Notes: generated by a model not told the origin, from the letters alone. A DNA stretch of 64,000 nucleotides from Thozetella sp. PMI_491 (GCA_021432635.1 MU270020.1:203149-267148); one strand, 5' to 3'. Numbered from the stretch's first letter, positions 9,974 to 23,208 are shown. Numbers and translations: made by a program.

Positions 9974-12900
9974 TTAACGCGAAGTGGAACCCGAGTTGCC
10001 TAGTTGGCCATCTCCCAGGACAATTCTATACGTGTTGACCTGGAATGGCTCCAACTCGATTTCAAACTTTCCGTCCTGTACGGCTATTTCCTCCAGGTCA
10101 TCCTCGAGTAGATTTGCCAAAAACACTTTCGCGACCGGCCACTTTGTCTCTACGGTGGCTCTCCCGTGGCCCCCTAGCGCGTCGTAAACCCGAATAATCA
10201 CGCTCTTCCCCGGTCTCTTGGGCAGCTCGCCGAGGCTAACGTCCTCATCATCCTCGCCTCTCTTGATAGTGTCGAGGACCAGGTTCTGGTCTCCCGTAAG
10301 AGAGATGGGGAGGGAGTCTGCGGCAAGGCCAGTCGCCTCCGACTTGGCGGAAAGCAGCCTGAGGGGATTGTTGAAGTTGTAGGCACACCGGACGGTCTGC
10401 ACACCTAACGGCCTTTGGTGTGGCAAGATGGCCCATCGGATCTTGTGGTGTCCCATGTCTGCTGTATCATCGGGTGCCTTGGGCGAGCGGAGGAGCGAAA
10501 GGCGCATCACGCTACCCGCCGTCGCGAACCCGTACTTGCTGTCGTTCAGGATTGACACGCCATAGTTGTATTCGGACAGATCCGCGAACTTTTGGCAGCA
10601 GACCTCAAATTTGGCCATGTCCCATCTAAAAATGCGTAAGCGGTAGAAGGAGATATGAGATGGGAGGTAGACTCACGATGTGTTGTAATGGGTCGGCCGT
10701 TTAACAATGCCATATTGCGTCTCGTAGGACGCCTCCGTGTTACGTACCGCAACGGGGAATTCCACCTTGAGGAACTTCATCGTCTCGTGCCAGTCTACGT
10801 CAGCGGTACATTCCACATAGGACTGCTCCCCGGACAGAGCAGCAGATAACGAGATGGTTGTCCTGATAGAGCTGAGCGAGCCGATCTTTGTCTCGGTAAC
10901 TACGCTCACACGCCACGGCTTGTCTTCTGAAATCGAGGTGGCTGAGCTTTCGAGCACTTCCCTGGTCTCGAGATGGTATACCTCGACATCCCAAGCCTGC
11001 CAGTAGATAGGCTTGTCGTCGAAGATGACATACTGGTTCGCCTTGCCAGACATAACTTCGCGGTTTGCACGGCGGTCATAGAGCGATGTGACGCAACCCT
11101 TCTCCACGGTGGCCCTTAGGTGTTCGTTTTGAAGCTGGAAGACACCCTCTGAGACCTCTTTGACTGTCACGGCCCTCTCATCGGCCGATGCCTCAAAGGT
11201 TTTCGTGGCCAGGAAGTTACCGCTTCCTTCAACCAAAACCGCGGTCTCGTCGTCGACATTGACGACTTCCTGGCGGCTCCATGGTAGCGTATTTAGCGCC
11301 ACGTAACTTTCTCCGCTCGGGCGATCCGGAGTCGGCTCCTCGACACCGAGGACCTTGTATACTTGTTCGAGTAGGGTAACACCCGTTTGAAAGACATTAG
11401 CGTAGACCTGTGCTAGTTAGCATCCTGACGTTCTGGTACTATCATAGGTACACATACGGCGTCGGAGTCATCGTAGCACATCTTGATAGCGCTGCCAGGA
11501 AGGCAGTCGTGGAATTGGCACAACATCACGCCCTCCCACATCTCGTCGATCTCTTTCTTCGGATAGCGGTAGGACTTGTCCTGTATCGACGCGACGGTGG
11601 CGAGAAACTCGATATCGCGGAGCAGGAACTCCGTTTTGCGGTTGTTGAGTTTCGTCTTCGCCTGGGTTGTGTACACACCACGGTGAAGCTCAAAGTACAG
11701 CTCTCCATACCAGGTAACTAGACTGCTGGCCTTCTTCTCTAGGCCGTCGAAGAATTCATCCACTGTGCTTCCGGAATGCACGCGTGGAAGCAATCCAGTG
11801 GTGTCGGACAGGCCGCGTAACCTACGGAGTCGTTCCAGGTGGCGCCAGGTAGGACCGCCGCCTCCGTCGCCTTTCCCGAACTGTAAGATGGAAAATCAGC
11901 TCACATGTCGCCAATACCTAGCTTCGGCTAATGGGATTAAACTTACAGCGAGAAGGGCTGTGTTGTCCTGGTCAAGCGACTTGTGGTTGGAGATACTGCG
12001 GCTTATGTCTCCGAAGCTGGCCTCGGCACAGTACGTCTTCGCAGGTGGCATATGGCATATAACTTGCGAACCGTCTAAGGCAACCCTAGCCGCCTGTTAG
12101 CATAGAGTTAACCAAAACATTAGAAGCAGACTGGGCTCACCAATTAAACGAAGTATGCGGGAACTCATTGACACTGTTGAAGCAGGGCTTCTGGGTCAAG
12201 AACCGATTCATGCCCGCAAGCCTGCACAGCTGGGGGATCTGGCTGGAAAAGCCAAAGGTATCTGGCAGCCAACAGGTGGTCGACCTAGCCCCAAAGTTGC
12301 TTTCGAAGAATCTCTGGCCGTACAGGAACTGGCGGACGAGCGATTCTCCGCTCGGGAGATTCGTATCGTGCTCTACCCAGCAGCCCCCTATCGGGTCAAA
12401 TTGACCGCTCTTAACTTTAGCCTTGACTCTCTCAAAGGCGTACGGGTACTCCTCCTTCAGCCATTTGAACTACATTGGGAGTATAGTGTCAGCCACAGGT
12501 CGCTCTTCCAGTTTGTGGGTCTCCAAGGGGAAGCCGGTTACCTGCTGTGCCTGCGAACACGCAAATTGGAGCTCGGGGTATCGATCCATCAGGTCGCACT
12601 GGTTAGACCAGGACCGAACAACTTTCCTCTTCGTCTCCGCCCAGGGCCACAGCCAACAGGTGTCGATATGGCAATGCCCGACCGCGAAAACAGTCGGCTT
12701 CTTGTCATCAACGGCTTTGAACACAGCGGCCGAGTTGATGTCAGATCCGAGGTATTCCTCGGCAATCTTTCTGCACCGCCGAATCGACTGGCTGTCGCCG
12801 ACTTTGAATGTGTCGATGATGCGGGACGCCACATTCAGGGCTTCATGGCGTTCCCAGGCCTCTTCTGGGAACTCCATCGCCGCGTCATGGATGATCTGGA

Positions 12901-13652
12901 AGTCCATGTACAGCATGCGGGCTTCCATATCGGGCATGACGAGCTCGGCTTTTGACAGCTTGAAGTGCTTGTTCATGTCCGGAGGCTGGATCGAGTCCCC
13001 TCCAGCGTTGTTCTTGAATATCGGCCTTCCCGGGCCGTTTCCGAACATGCCGTTGCAGGCCATCTCGACAAACATGGTGTGCTCCTGGCCGTCCTTGAAA
13101 GAATCGGGCAATATCCACTCAGGCCGTTCGCCTCTGCCCGTCAGCCCTTGGAGCGGCTCGCCATGCTCAGTCCAGACTGTTGCCTCGTTGCTGCAGTCCC
13201 AGTGCAGCTCCACGGTCTTGTCAGCACCAATGAATTGCTCCGGCACCCGAATAGTAACGCGGAACCAATGGGTCGTCCATGACGGTCCGAAGGCTTGGCC
13301 GACATTCGTGGGCTCGTAGAGGTTGGAGTCGGCCGTGGCCGCTTGGAAGGTCGGCCGCTCGGTCGATGGGGCATGCCATACGGCGAGCGAAATATACGGC
13401 GGCTCGGAATACACACCATAATTCAACATACTGCCCCTCAGTCAGCGTCATGGCCTATCCGGCTCGGCGATTCCCGGGAAGAACTTACGCCAGGAGGTTA
13501 GCTTTCTCCCATTGGCCTTCGGTGAAGAAATTTGGCAGGCGTTTCTGGTATAGACTGGTAACGCGCTTGCCTACGGGCCCCGCGGCCCGGATGGGGTACG
13601 AGGCGGAATTGAGGGGGGCGGCGTCATCCCCATGGTGCGAGTGAGAACACAT
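9974..13652 (-). CDS. AMS1: Cytosolic/vacuolar class II alpha-mannosidase (GH38, Ams1 type)
   Basis: Hydrolyses terminal alpha-mannosyl residues of free oligosaccharides in cytosol or vacuole; yeast Ams1 reaches the vacuole without a signal peptide by the Cvt/autophagy route. The first exon reads [20 protein letters not shown], then [11 protein letters not shown]; the spliced product is about 1,090 residues, the normal length. The zinc/active-site motif [16 protein letters not shown] is near residue 300, the nucleophile Asp in [12 protein letters not shown], and [11 protein letters not shown] lies in the second half. The C-terminal beta domains run to the stop at 9974. About six introns interrupt it (near 13490, 12480, 12130, 11900, 11430, 10650). 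No signal peptide, as expected for Ams1. It is divergent from a Dal5-type transporter and near a GH115 gene, which may reflect glycan use. Confidence 0.93.
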
Positions 13653-14682
13653 CTGCTTGGAGCTGATCGTCGAGGCGACAGGTTCACCGTACGTGGAAAG
13701 ACAAGACCGAAGCTATTGCGCTCGACTATAGGTAGAGGCCAAGAGCACAAATGTAAATCTACACGAAGCTAGATCTAGGACACGCCCAAACGCGTAGCTC
13801 CTCCGCACCGAGTGCCATAATTGGAGACAGCTCCCACTGCGATTTCGGCCGGCTAACCAACCCCCAATGTAACTGAGGGTCTCGTTGGTTTTCACCGCCG
13901 GAGCGGCCCACTCACTGCCCAAGCAAACATATTGCTTTCTACCTTGCCTATTGAGTTTGTGGTGGAGCGTGGGAATAACCTAGCGTAGTCCGATACACCG
14001 GTCTTTTCCACTAGGCCGGTGTTGCGTAAGCACTTCCATTTCCTGAATTTCCTTTAGCGAATAGTGTCGACGGCAAAGTCGACAGCCGCTGGGGATTGCC
14101 CGGTTCACTCGAAAGCAAGGTATCCCTCCCGGCCCCTGCCACCGGACGGAAAGGGGCTGGGCTGGCCCTAGGGGAAATGCTAGTCATGCTCGGGGGAGAG
14201 CCAGAAAGTTTTCTCTAGGATTAATGCCGTGGAGCCCCCCCTTCCCCCCGGCCTCCTCTTCCCCATGGCGACCCCTCACATTCCCCGGCTTTCCCCAATA
14301 CGACCCCAACGCGGCCGGCTATCCACTTTGATGACAGGCCCATCACACTATCCGGACGGACTGCCTTTGTCGACCTAGTCGGCCCACTACCACCGCAGCG
14401 ACATGGGGCATCACCAGTCGCGTGGACGATGTGCCCTCCGCCGGCACACACACGACTGGGGTCGCGGCAATCTCCACGGTCCCTGCCATGCGTGTAACAC
14501 AAGACACCGTTGCCGAGGACCGCGTGTCCAGCGGCAAACGTCGCCATGTGCCCGGGCGCTGGGTCGGCTTGATAAGCTAGGGAGAACCCACACGGTCCTG
14601 CGCGCGGTGTCCTCTCCTGCACGACTCTCGATCAGCGTCGCATTTTCCTGTCCCCATCTCGGAGCCTCTTCGATCCACAGCC
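13653..14682. promoter_or_regulatory. Divergent promoter region, mannosidase / MFS transporter
   Basis: A 1.03-kb interval between two divergent starts, GC-rich toward the transporter. Several frames run through it but no motif supports a gene. It should hold both promoters. Confidence 0.5.
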
Positions 14683-16476
14683 ATGGCGGGCGCCGACGAC
14701 AACAAGATCAACCCGGGCGAGGAGCTCGAGGTAGCCGACAATGAGTTGCACAAGGGCACCAACTACAACCTGGTGGACAAGGAGGTCGCCGCCTACGCCA
14801 GCGAAACCGTTGTCGAGATCGACGAGGCGACCAACAAGCGCCTGAAGCGCATGATTGACAAGCGTGAGAGCCGACAAGACACACATACGTGCGACCCCTT
14901 TGGCGCTAATCCTGTTGGCAGGCATCCTCCTGGTTATGGTCGTCACGTATTTCGTACAGGCGCTCGATAAGGGCACCATGTCGTTTGCGTCCATCATGGG
15001 CATCATCGACGACGCCGGCCTTGTCGGCACGCAATATTCTTGGCTGACGACCATCATCTACATTGTCATCCTCGTTGTTGAGTACCCGGAGAACTACATC
15101 ATCCAGCGTGTGCCCATCGCGAAGTGGCTAAGCCTGAACATTATCCTCTGGGGCATCACTTTGTCGCTGCACGCAGCCACCAAGCAGTTTGCCGGCCTCA
15201 TCACCCTCCGCGCCTTCCTGGGAGCATTCGAGGCGTGTTGCCAGCCGACCTTTGTCTTGCTCTCCGGCATGTGGTACAAGAGGTGCGTCTATTTCGTTCT
15301 GTCTCTTCCCAGATAATACTGAGTCCAGGGCTGACAAGATGCGAGCAGAGAAGAGCAGGCCGGGACGGTCATTTTCTGGTACGCGATGAACGCCATCAAC
15401 CAGATCGTAGGCAGCTTGCTTGCATTTGCCTTCTCGCACATCCCCAGCACCGGCGCCATCGTGTCCTGGCAAGCCCTGTTCATGACCTACGGCATTGCCA
15501 CCGTCTTCTGGGGCATCTTCGTATTCTGGTGGATGCCCGACTCCCCCATGAAGGCGCACTGCTTCACTGAGGAGGACAAGAAGCTCATGGTCGAGCGTGT
15601 GCGTCAGAACCGAACTGGCCTGCAGAACCGCATCTTCCGCAAGGAGCAGATCTGGGATGCCGTGACCGACCCTCAAGGTAAGTCTATCTTTTTTTCTTAT
15701 GTTGCCTCTAGATCTGGTGGCTTCAAAGACTCTATACTGACAGTACCACATAGTCTGGGGATTTGCTCTGATCCAGCTGTGCACCACGCTCCCATCGGGC
15801 GGTCTCGGTGCCTACTCCAACATCATTATCAAGTCCTTTGGCTTCTCGACGTGGCAGACCCAGTTGCTGCAGATGGTGTCGGGCGCGGTCCAGCTTATCA
15901 CCATGATCAGCGCTGTGTATATCGACGGCCGCTTCCACCAGACCACCTTGGCGATGATGGCCTCTGTCCTGCCCACCATCGCTGGCACCGTGGTACTCAT
16001 CTCGGTGCCTTTCGAGTACGACAAGCGTGTCGGCCTGCTCTTCGCGTACTACATCATGATCTCGTTCTGGGCGTGCGCCGGCCTGGCTCTGTCGTTGGTC
16101 ACGCGCAACGTGGCCGGCCAGACGAAGAAGAGCTTTGTCATTGCTAGCAACTTCGTCTTCTGGGCCACCGGAAACGCCATCGGTCCCCAGGTGTTCCGAA
16201 GCCAGGATGCGCCGCGCTACTTCCTTGCACTAGCCATCATCCTAGGCTGCTTCGTGCTGCTGGTGATCACCCTTGGCGCCCTGCGTACCTACTACGTCTG
16301 GCAGAACCGTCGCAGGGACGCGAAGATCGCCAGCGGCGAGGCCGTTGCTGACGAGCTGTTCACCCACAGCTTCGAAGACATTACAGACAGGGTAATTAAC
16401 CCCCATTCCTCTGCTGATTTTACTCCAGCTTCTGACATTCTTCTAGGAAAACGTCAATTTCCGGTATGTGTATTAA
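14683..16476 (+). CDS. MFS transporter, Dal5/allantoate-permease (ACS) family
   Basis: Second organic-anion symporter of the same family as the transporter at 3481-5259, in the plasma membrane. The N-terminus is acidic (MAGADDNKINPGEELEVADN). A first intron follows IDKR and exon 2 opens ILLVMVVTYFVQALDKGTMS, helix 1. SIIMG-like loop, QYSWLTTIIYIVILVVEYPE and RAFLGAFEACCQPTFVLLSG are conserved family positions. Four introns (near 14870, 15280, 15680, 16390) give about 490 residues and 12 spans. The last exon is short and ends RENVNFRYVY, the characteristic C-terminal tail of fungal Dal5-type carriers, which fixes the stop at 16474-16476. Substrate unknown. Its position between an alpha-mannosidase and a GH115 enzyme suggests uptake of a sugar acid or other carboxylate, an inference only. 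Confidence 0.92.
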
Positions 16477-17668
16477 TGGCTCTCAGCCCAGCCGACGCGC
16501 TGAGTTCGCAGTCCTCCAGAAGCATCCGGGGAGGAATGCAGTACTCGTTCTCCATGCTTTGGCTCATAGCTTTTCAACAGTCGTAGCCTAGAGAATTCAA
16601 GTGACCTAAATACAAAATCTTGCCTCTCTTCAACATGTATTAATTCAAGCTCTCCTCTATTCGCTTCAAGTGCGGTGGTTATTTTGCCAGGTCTTCATAT
16701 TTTGGCAGGTTTTCAAACTGTAGGGAAATTTCGTATGTGCAAGACCGCCTTGTGACCCGTTCCAATGCCGGGAACCAAGAAAAAGAAGCCTTCCAAGGCG
16801 CAAGCCACTAGCGCCAACGTTCGGCTTGCCTTATGGCCAAGCATGCAAGCTGAGATCCTCTGACTTGGCGCCGAGCAGGGCCGCCATCAACGCGGGAGAG
16901 CCGCAGCCTTGGCTGTCAGCGCTCTACGTACCTCAGAACCCAATACCCGGCCTTGCAATAGTGTAAACACACGTCATGGACGGCGTAGTCCAACAAATAC
17001 GGTTGGCGGAAAATAACAGAAGAGGGGGTGGAATGGCTTGAAAAGCGGAGCGACCTGAGGTTTAGGGGGTTTTAAGGGGGCAATAGCCGACCCGAGTAGA
17101 CACCTCCGCGCACGTCGGCTTAGCACCTTCTCGAGCATGCTGTGGATAGGTGAGGCAAGAGCGGAGAGGCTGGTAGTTAGGTACCTAGGTACTGTACCAA
17201 GCACATGCCCAGAAGAGGCGCCCAAAAGATCCCGAAAGAGGGTCCGAGGCCGGGGTTGACAGCCCCCGCTAGCGCTAGCGATTCATCTCCGGCTAGCAGC
17301 CGCTTATACCCAGAAGAGCAACAGCAGCCACATCCCAATCCACTGTCGAACCTTGATGAAGGACGACCTCCGACTCCACCGTGCCCAGCCAGCAGCCTTC
17401 TTCCTTCAGCTTCGCATTTGGCTCTAGCGGCTACCGGGTCCGAAGCGAATTTCCTCAGCGGTGACCCAGGAGGAATATCCCGGCGGTCATAACGTGCCAA
17501 GAAGGTACAGTCAGAAAGGGTCCAAACCTGGGCTCTCACCAGTCCCCCTCTCCTCCCCCAAACTCGACCCCCAGATGGGGGATAGAAAATGAGGGGTTCC
17601 TAAGTCTGTCCGGACCAGGTATTGGCACCCGTCACAGGCAATCTCGCGGCCCAGGAGCGATAACAGCC
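16477..17668. other. Intergenic, transporter terminator and GH115 promoter
   Basis: About 1.2 kb. No supported gene; short open frames on both strands lack motifs and splice signals. Confidence 0.5.
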
Positions 17669-20600
17669 ATGCCTGTCATTGCATTTTCCAGCGGCCCCGA
17701 CCGCCTAAACCTGGTCGGCGCGCCAATCGTTGTTGACGAGGCCGACTACCCGGGCATTCACATCGCGGCTCGCAATCTAGCCGAGGATTTTGCTCGTGTG
17801 ACGAAGAAGGCAGCAAGCCCTGTACAGGTTTTTTCGGCCAGCAGCGAACCCCAGGGTGGTGCCTCCGAGACACTCATTATCATAGGCACCCTCAAAAGGA
17901 GCCCGCTCATTCGCCGGCTCAGCGAGGAGGGCAAGCTCGAGGTCAGCGTCATCAACGGGAAGTGGGAGTCCTTTACTACCACCATCGTAGACGCGCCGCT
18001 GCCAGGATGTCAAAGGGCTTTGGTCATTGTTGGAAGCGACAAGAGGGGGGCCATTTTTGGCACGTACTCCCTCGCTGAGGAGATTGGTGTCTCGCCGTAT
18101 GAGGGCTCCCTCCCAGATATCATGTCTAAGGCGCGCCAAGCTTACGAGATGCAGATGGTACTACTGGGCAGATGTACCGGCGAAGCACCATCCCGACATC
18201 TACGCTCTGCCCGGGACGACGACGCAGGGAGAGCCGAGTGTGCGGTTCCGAGGGCTCTTCATTAACGATGAGGCGCCTGCGCTCACAGGCTGGGTCCGGG
18301 AGAAGTTTGGAAAGTACGGAGTCGAATTTTACAAGAAAGTGTTCGAGCTTCTGCTCCGATTAAAGGTTCCTTCCCTGCCGCCACTGTTACGAAGCAGCCG
18401 ATGACTGATATGCCACAGGCCAACTTCCTCTGGCCGGCAATGTGGCCGGGCTATCCCAACCCCGGCGCCTCGTTCTTCACTGATGATCCCGACACTCAAA
18501 TGACGGCAGATCTCTACGGCATCGTGGTCTCAACGTCCCATCATGAGCCGATGCAGCGCCTCTCGAACGAGTGGTTCGCGAACAATCCGGACGGGAGCTG
18601 GGACTGGCTCACCAACAGAGAGAATATCACGCAATTCTTCCGAGAGGGGGTTGAGCGGGCCAAAGGTTGCGAGTCGTACTTCACCATGGGTATGCGAGGC
18701 GAGTACGACAAGGGCATGAAGACTAAGGACCCTGCCGCCGTCGTCCGCGACGTCATCAAGACACAGAGGCAGCTCATAAAAGAGGTCCATGGGAGAGAGG
18801 ATGCTGTTCCACGTAGGTGCTCCCCTGTCCAGCCCAGAAATACCCCTTCCGCTTAGTCTTTTACCCTTGCTGATCCTTGCCCAACTCGTCCAGAGCTCCT
18901 AGCCCTTTACAAGGAGGTTCAGGATCAATATGAGTCCGGCAAACTCGAGTTACCCGATGACATAACCCTTCTTTTTGCCGACGACAATTTTGGATCTATC
19001 CGGAGACTGCCCTCTGGGGAAGAGGCTAAGAGGAAAGGAGGAGCGGGTGTGAGTAAATCATCCGTATACTAGAAGGACGCGCCTAACACAAAACAGATCT
19101 ACTACCACTTCGAGTATGTCGGGACTCCACGAAGCTACAAATGGATTAATAGCAATTCTCTGGTTCGATGCACTCTTCCATATACGTGTCTGTGGGTATG
19201 TAAGGCTAATAGGAACAGGGCAAAACATGGCACCAGCTTCGCGAAGCACATCGCCGTAACGCACGGCAAATCTGGGTCTTCAATGTCGGCGACATTAAGC
19301 CGCTAGAAGTTCCGCTCTCTTTCGCTATGAAGCTTGCATGGGACATCAACTCTATTGAAAGTGATGGATTTCCGAGCTTCTTTGAGAGTCTGGCAGTCCA
19401 ACAGTTTGGTCCCCAGCTCAGTCTGGAGGTGGCCGCTACATGGCACGAGTATAACAGGCTGGCCTCGCTCCGGCGCCACGAGCACATAGAGCCACAGACA
19501 TTCTCTATCCTGAATTACAACGAAGCGGACACCGTTCTAGCACGGTGGCGAACACTTCTCGAACGTGCGGAATCCATCCACGAACGATCTTCTGACACCG
19601 ATCGACCCGCTATATTCCAACTCGTCTTGCATCCCATCAAGGCATCCTATCTGTTTACAGCTCTGCAATTCACCCTTGGTCGCAACCAGCTTTACGCCCG
19701 CCAGCGCCGCAACACAGCGAATAAGCTGGCCCGCGAGGTACTTGAGCTATTCGATGCTGACTATACGCTCTCCGAAGAGTTTCACTCTCTGCTCGGAGGG
19801 AAATGGAACCACATGTTGTCGCAGCCGCACTATGGCTTCGGGGATACGTGGCACGCTCCGAGCCGCGACATGATCAGCGGCTTGTGCTATGTACAGCAGA
19901 GACAGAACTCGAACCCCATTGTCGGTCAGATGGGCATTGCGGTCGAAGGCCATGAAGGCATTCGTCCAGGGCGGACCAACGAGGAGTCGGACCGAACTCA
20001 TCCTAGTCGTCGCGACTTGGTACCTGGTTTGACTCTTGGGCAAATGACACAGTACGGGCCGCACAAGAGATGGTTTGACATCTTTACCCGTGGGGCCATC
20101 GTGATTCATTGGAAGACAGAGGTTCCATTTGATTGGATCCACCTATCAACTTCGTCGGGAGTGCTTGTTCCGGGAGAGGATGATGCCCGAGTCGAGATCT
20201 CTATCGATTGGGACCGCGTGCCGGAACAGTTCGGTCAGTCGGTTTCAATCGTCATCCTGTCGGATGAAGGCGACTATGAGCACGTTTCCGTTCCTATCAT
20301 CAAACGTCCTGCGGTCGCCGATCTCGAGAATGTCCACGTGGAGGCTGGAGGCATTATCAGCATCGCTGCGGCCTCTTGCTCGCCCCAGCTGCCTTACATC
20401 GCCCTTCCTGAAGTAGGCAGCCACGGTATCGGGTCTGTCACGACCATAACACCCCCAAGTGATATGCCGTTCCTGAGCTACCAGATCTACACCTTCACAA
20501 GCAGCTCAGCGCCGCGCCTGTTGCTGTACTTCAATATGACCCTGGATATCGATCCTGCAGACCCCATGACATACGACGTCCAGATCGATGGCGGCAGCAT

Positions 20601-20835
20601 AACGAATTATCGATTGGTACCTGAGCCAAAGACAAAAGGGGAGCTTCCTGATGGTTGGTATTTTGCAGTGCAGGATTGCTTCTGGAGGCGAGAACACGAA
20701 CTTGAGAAGGATACCTTAGCCCCGGGGAAGCACGAGGTTCGCATCACGCTTAGACACACGAACATCATACTTGAGAAATTAGTGTTAGATCTTGGAGGTC
20801 TCAAGGATAGTTACCTTGGGCCGCCCCCGACCTAA
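17669..20835 (+). CDS. Xylan alpha-1,2-glucuronidase-type glycoside hydrolase (GH115)
   Basis: GH115 enzymes remove (4-O-methyl-)glucuronic acid from xylan or related glycans. The gene starts ATG at 17669 (MPVIAFSSGPDRLNLVGAPI) with no hydrophobic leader. Exon 1 ends GVSP and splices to WYYWADVPAKHHPDIY. Family hallmarks follow: RFRGLFINDEAPALTGWV, LRLKANFLWPAMWPGY, TSHHEPMQRLSNEW, GAGIYYHFEYVGTPRSYKW, QIWVFNVGDIKPLEVPLSFA. The last exon (from about 19220) carries the helical domain and C-terminal beta-sandwich. Five short introns give about 970 residues, in the family range. Absence of a signal peptide suggests an intracellular enzyme, unless a leader exon was missed upstream. It lies downstream of, and on the same strand as, a Dal5-type transporter, a plausible partner for importing acidic sugars. 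Confidence 0.93.
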
Positions 20836-20965
20836 TGGTTCGGATAGCACTCTGTCTAAATGCCATAGTGTTACGAAATTGCATTAGCCAAACCTGATAA
20901 CCGCCGACATTAGCCAAGGTGGACAACAGATAAACCCCAGGTTCAGTGCGACTCTGCTTCTCGTA

Positions 20966-23208
20966 TCATGCTTCCCACTTAGAAATAATTAGATCAGCCG
21001 CACGCTCGGCTATCGCGTAGGTTGTGGCACTAAGATGTGTGCCCGGAACCCAGGGAAAGATGCTGGCATCCACGACACGTAGCCCACTTAGGCGATGCAC
21101 GCGTAGCTCCTCGTCAACCACGCCGCCCAAGGATTCAGGAAGCATCGCTGCGGTACAGCATGGGTGCTCAAAGCTTGCAAGGACAGTACCATGCGTCCTG
21201 ATCCAGGCCTCTATCTCGGCGTGAGTCTGCACGGCGGGACCGGGGCGCGTCTCGGTCAGCCCCCAAGATTGCAAGGCCGAGGCATTAAAGAATTTGCGAA
21301 TCAAGGGAACAAATCGGACCATTATATCCACGTCGACCTGGTTGGTGCCCGTCCGGTAATCGAGTATGGGCTCTCCGTCGGGATCGGATACGTTGAGCAA
21401 CACAGTGCCCCGGCTGAGAGGATGAATAAGACAGCCAACGCCGGAAGGGGTGCCCCCAAACGGTGATTCGAGAACAGGAAATTGTGGGTCCTCGAATAGA
21501 GAAGCAAGATACTGAAGCTGTTTCTTGTATCCGGCAACAACCGCCGGGGCAGTTCCGTCCGGAAGATTGTTTGCACTGGAGCCGGACTGGACTTGGGCAC
21601 GAATCTCTTTGACAATCAGGCCAAAGTCGGGTGTGATATCTGGTAGCCCAACATAGACAGCATTGTTGGAAAGCGCCTGAGTATATGGCCCTTTGGCGGG
21701 CCGCTCGGCGTAAGTTCTAACCGCCTCTTCTTCGTAGCTTGCGTTTGTGGAGAGCGTGTTCGAATTTGGCGTGACGGGGCTAGAGACTTAAGTTTCGAGA
21801 TATCGTTTATTAGCTTCGGCGATTCGAATAATCAAAACAATGACTTCTGATCCGGGAGGCTGAATATACTCACTATTCGCCGTGATGATAGGGCCAGCGT
21901 GATCCTGGAAATTATAGCCCACCCCCGGGAGGTCCGCGACGATGTCGATCCCAGCCTCCCTCAGTAGGTCCCCGGGACCAATCCCACTTCTCTGGAGGAT
22001 CTGGGGCGTGTGGAGGGAGCCAGCAGATATAATCACCTCTAGCCTGGCAGTGACTAATGTTGTCTCTCCGTCCTCTAGCGACAGGACCTCGACTCTCGGG
22101 GTTTTTTGTTTGCTTAGATATGCATCATCGTACACAACACGCCGGACTTTGTGCTTCACTAGCAGGTCGTAGTTGGTCCTTGAAGCAATTACATCCAGAT
22201 AATGGCCTACTCCGGCGTGAGAACGCTCAGCAGTGACAGCGTCTTGCGAGCTGGTTATCCAGCACAGGCCGGCCTTGTCGCCTGCGTCGCACTGCTGACG
22301 AGGGGATATTCCTGCTTCAACCCACGCTTTAAATACGTCTTCTGTAGTGATGAAATGATCCGGTTAGCCTTTCCTGTTTTACATCGGTAAGTCTTCTCAG
22401 CTCATCTGCTGGCTTACTTAGGCCGGGCCACTGAAAAGGGGGGAAGCTGGCAGTAATAGGGCCGGAGCCCCCGTACGCGGCCGTAGTGTTAAACGTGTAG
22501 CCGAATTCAGCAACTTGATCCTCTGTCGGTTCAACAAAGTTGACGCTCTAGACAATCCAGTCTGGTTAGTAAACGGGTCGTCTCTCACACAAACAAGGCA
22601 TGAGTGGCGCGACAAAGTCCCTCGATAGGCATGGCTGTATACCTTCTTGTAAAAGGGAAAGATACTGTCCCAGTCCCATTTCACCTCGTTGTTGCCGTAT
22701 GGGTTGATAAGAGCCTCCCAGCCGTCGAAGTCGTGCCTAGATGCGCGATCAAAGAATTGACCGTTGTGGGCAGAACTGCCACCCACAACCCGGCCGACCT
22801 GTACCGCGGCTGAGGCGTTACCCAATGCCGTCAGCGGCAGAGACTGAAACGCCCACTGGTCTACCGGCGGCGGGCTACCTGGCGGCTCGAATATTCCCGG
22901 CGCAAATTGGATCTCCCCGTACTCTACCACTAGAACGGTGCCTAGAGGCGGTTGTTAGCTTCTATCGCGGCTACTACCCTCCGGGTCCAAGCGACCTGGG
23001 TCCATCACCTGTCCCTCGGAGACTTGCGATTTGGAAATGCTTCGCTCAGCCGATCGGCAACCGTGAGCCCCGCTGTACCACCCCCAACAATGACAAAGTC
23101 GTAGTCTGGACGCAGTTGATTCACGTGCCTGAGCGGTGTCACAGGCGCTACGGCCTCCGCCACCGCACCGACCGCAGCATTGAGCCCTAATAAGCTAAGG
23201 AATATCAT
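20966..23208 (-). CDS. Secreted GMC oxidoreductase (AA3-like)
   Basis: FAD-dependent glucose-methanol-choline oxidoreductase acting on a sugar or alcohol; substrate unknown. Start at 23208 gives the signal peptide MIFLSLLGLNAAVGAVAEA. The FAD dinucleotide motif VIVGGGTAGLTVADRLSE is at residues 40-57 and GRVVGGSSAHNGQFFDRA is the GMC signature 1. The second signature region is SAGSLHTPQILQRSGIGPG. Active-site histidines lie in SFEHPCCTAAM and PGTHLSATTYAIAERAADLI. Exons 23208-23028, 22941-22643, 22547-22418, 22341-21870, 21779-20966 sum to 1896 nt (631 residues), normal length. Intron 1 uses a GC donor (GCAAGT at 23027-23022), which alone restores the FPNRTVLVVEYGE motif. It is convergent with the GH115 gene, 130 bp apart. 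Secretion and family suggest lignocellulose-related oxidation. Confidence 0.93.

Noticed and set aside
12155..13319. Long plus-strand frames of 266 and 298 codons
   Set aside because: They lie opposite the clear GH38 coding exons on the minus strand and are shadows.
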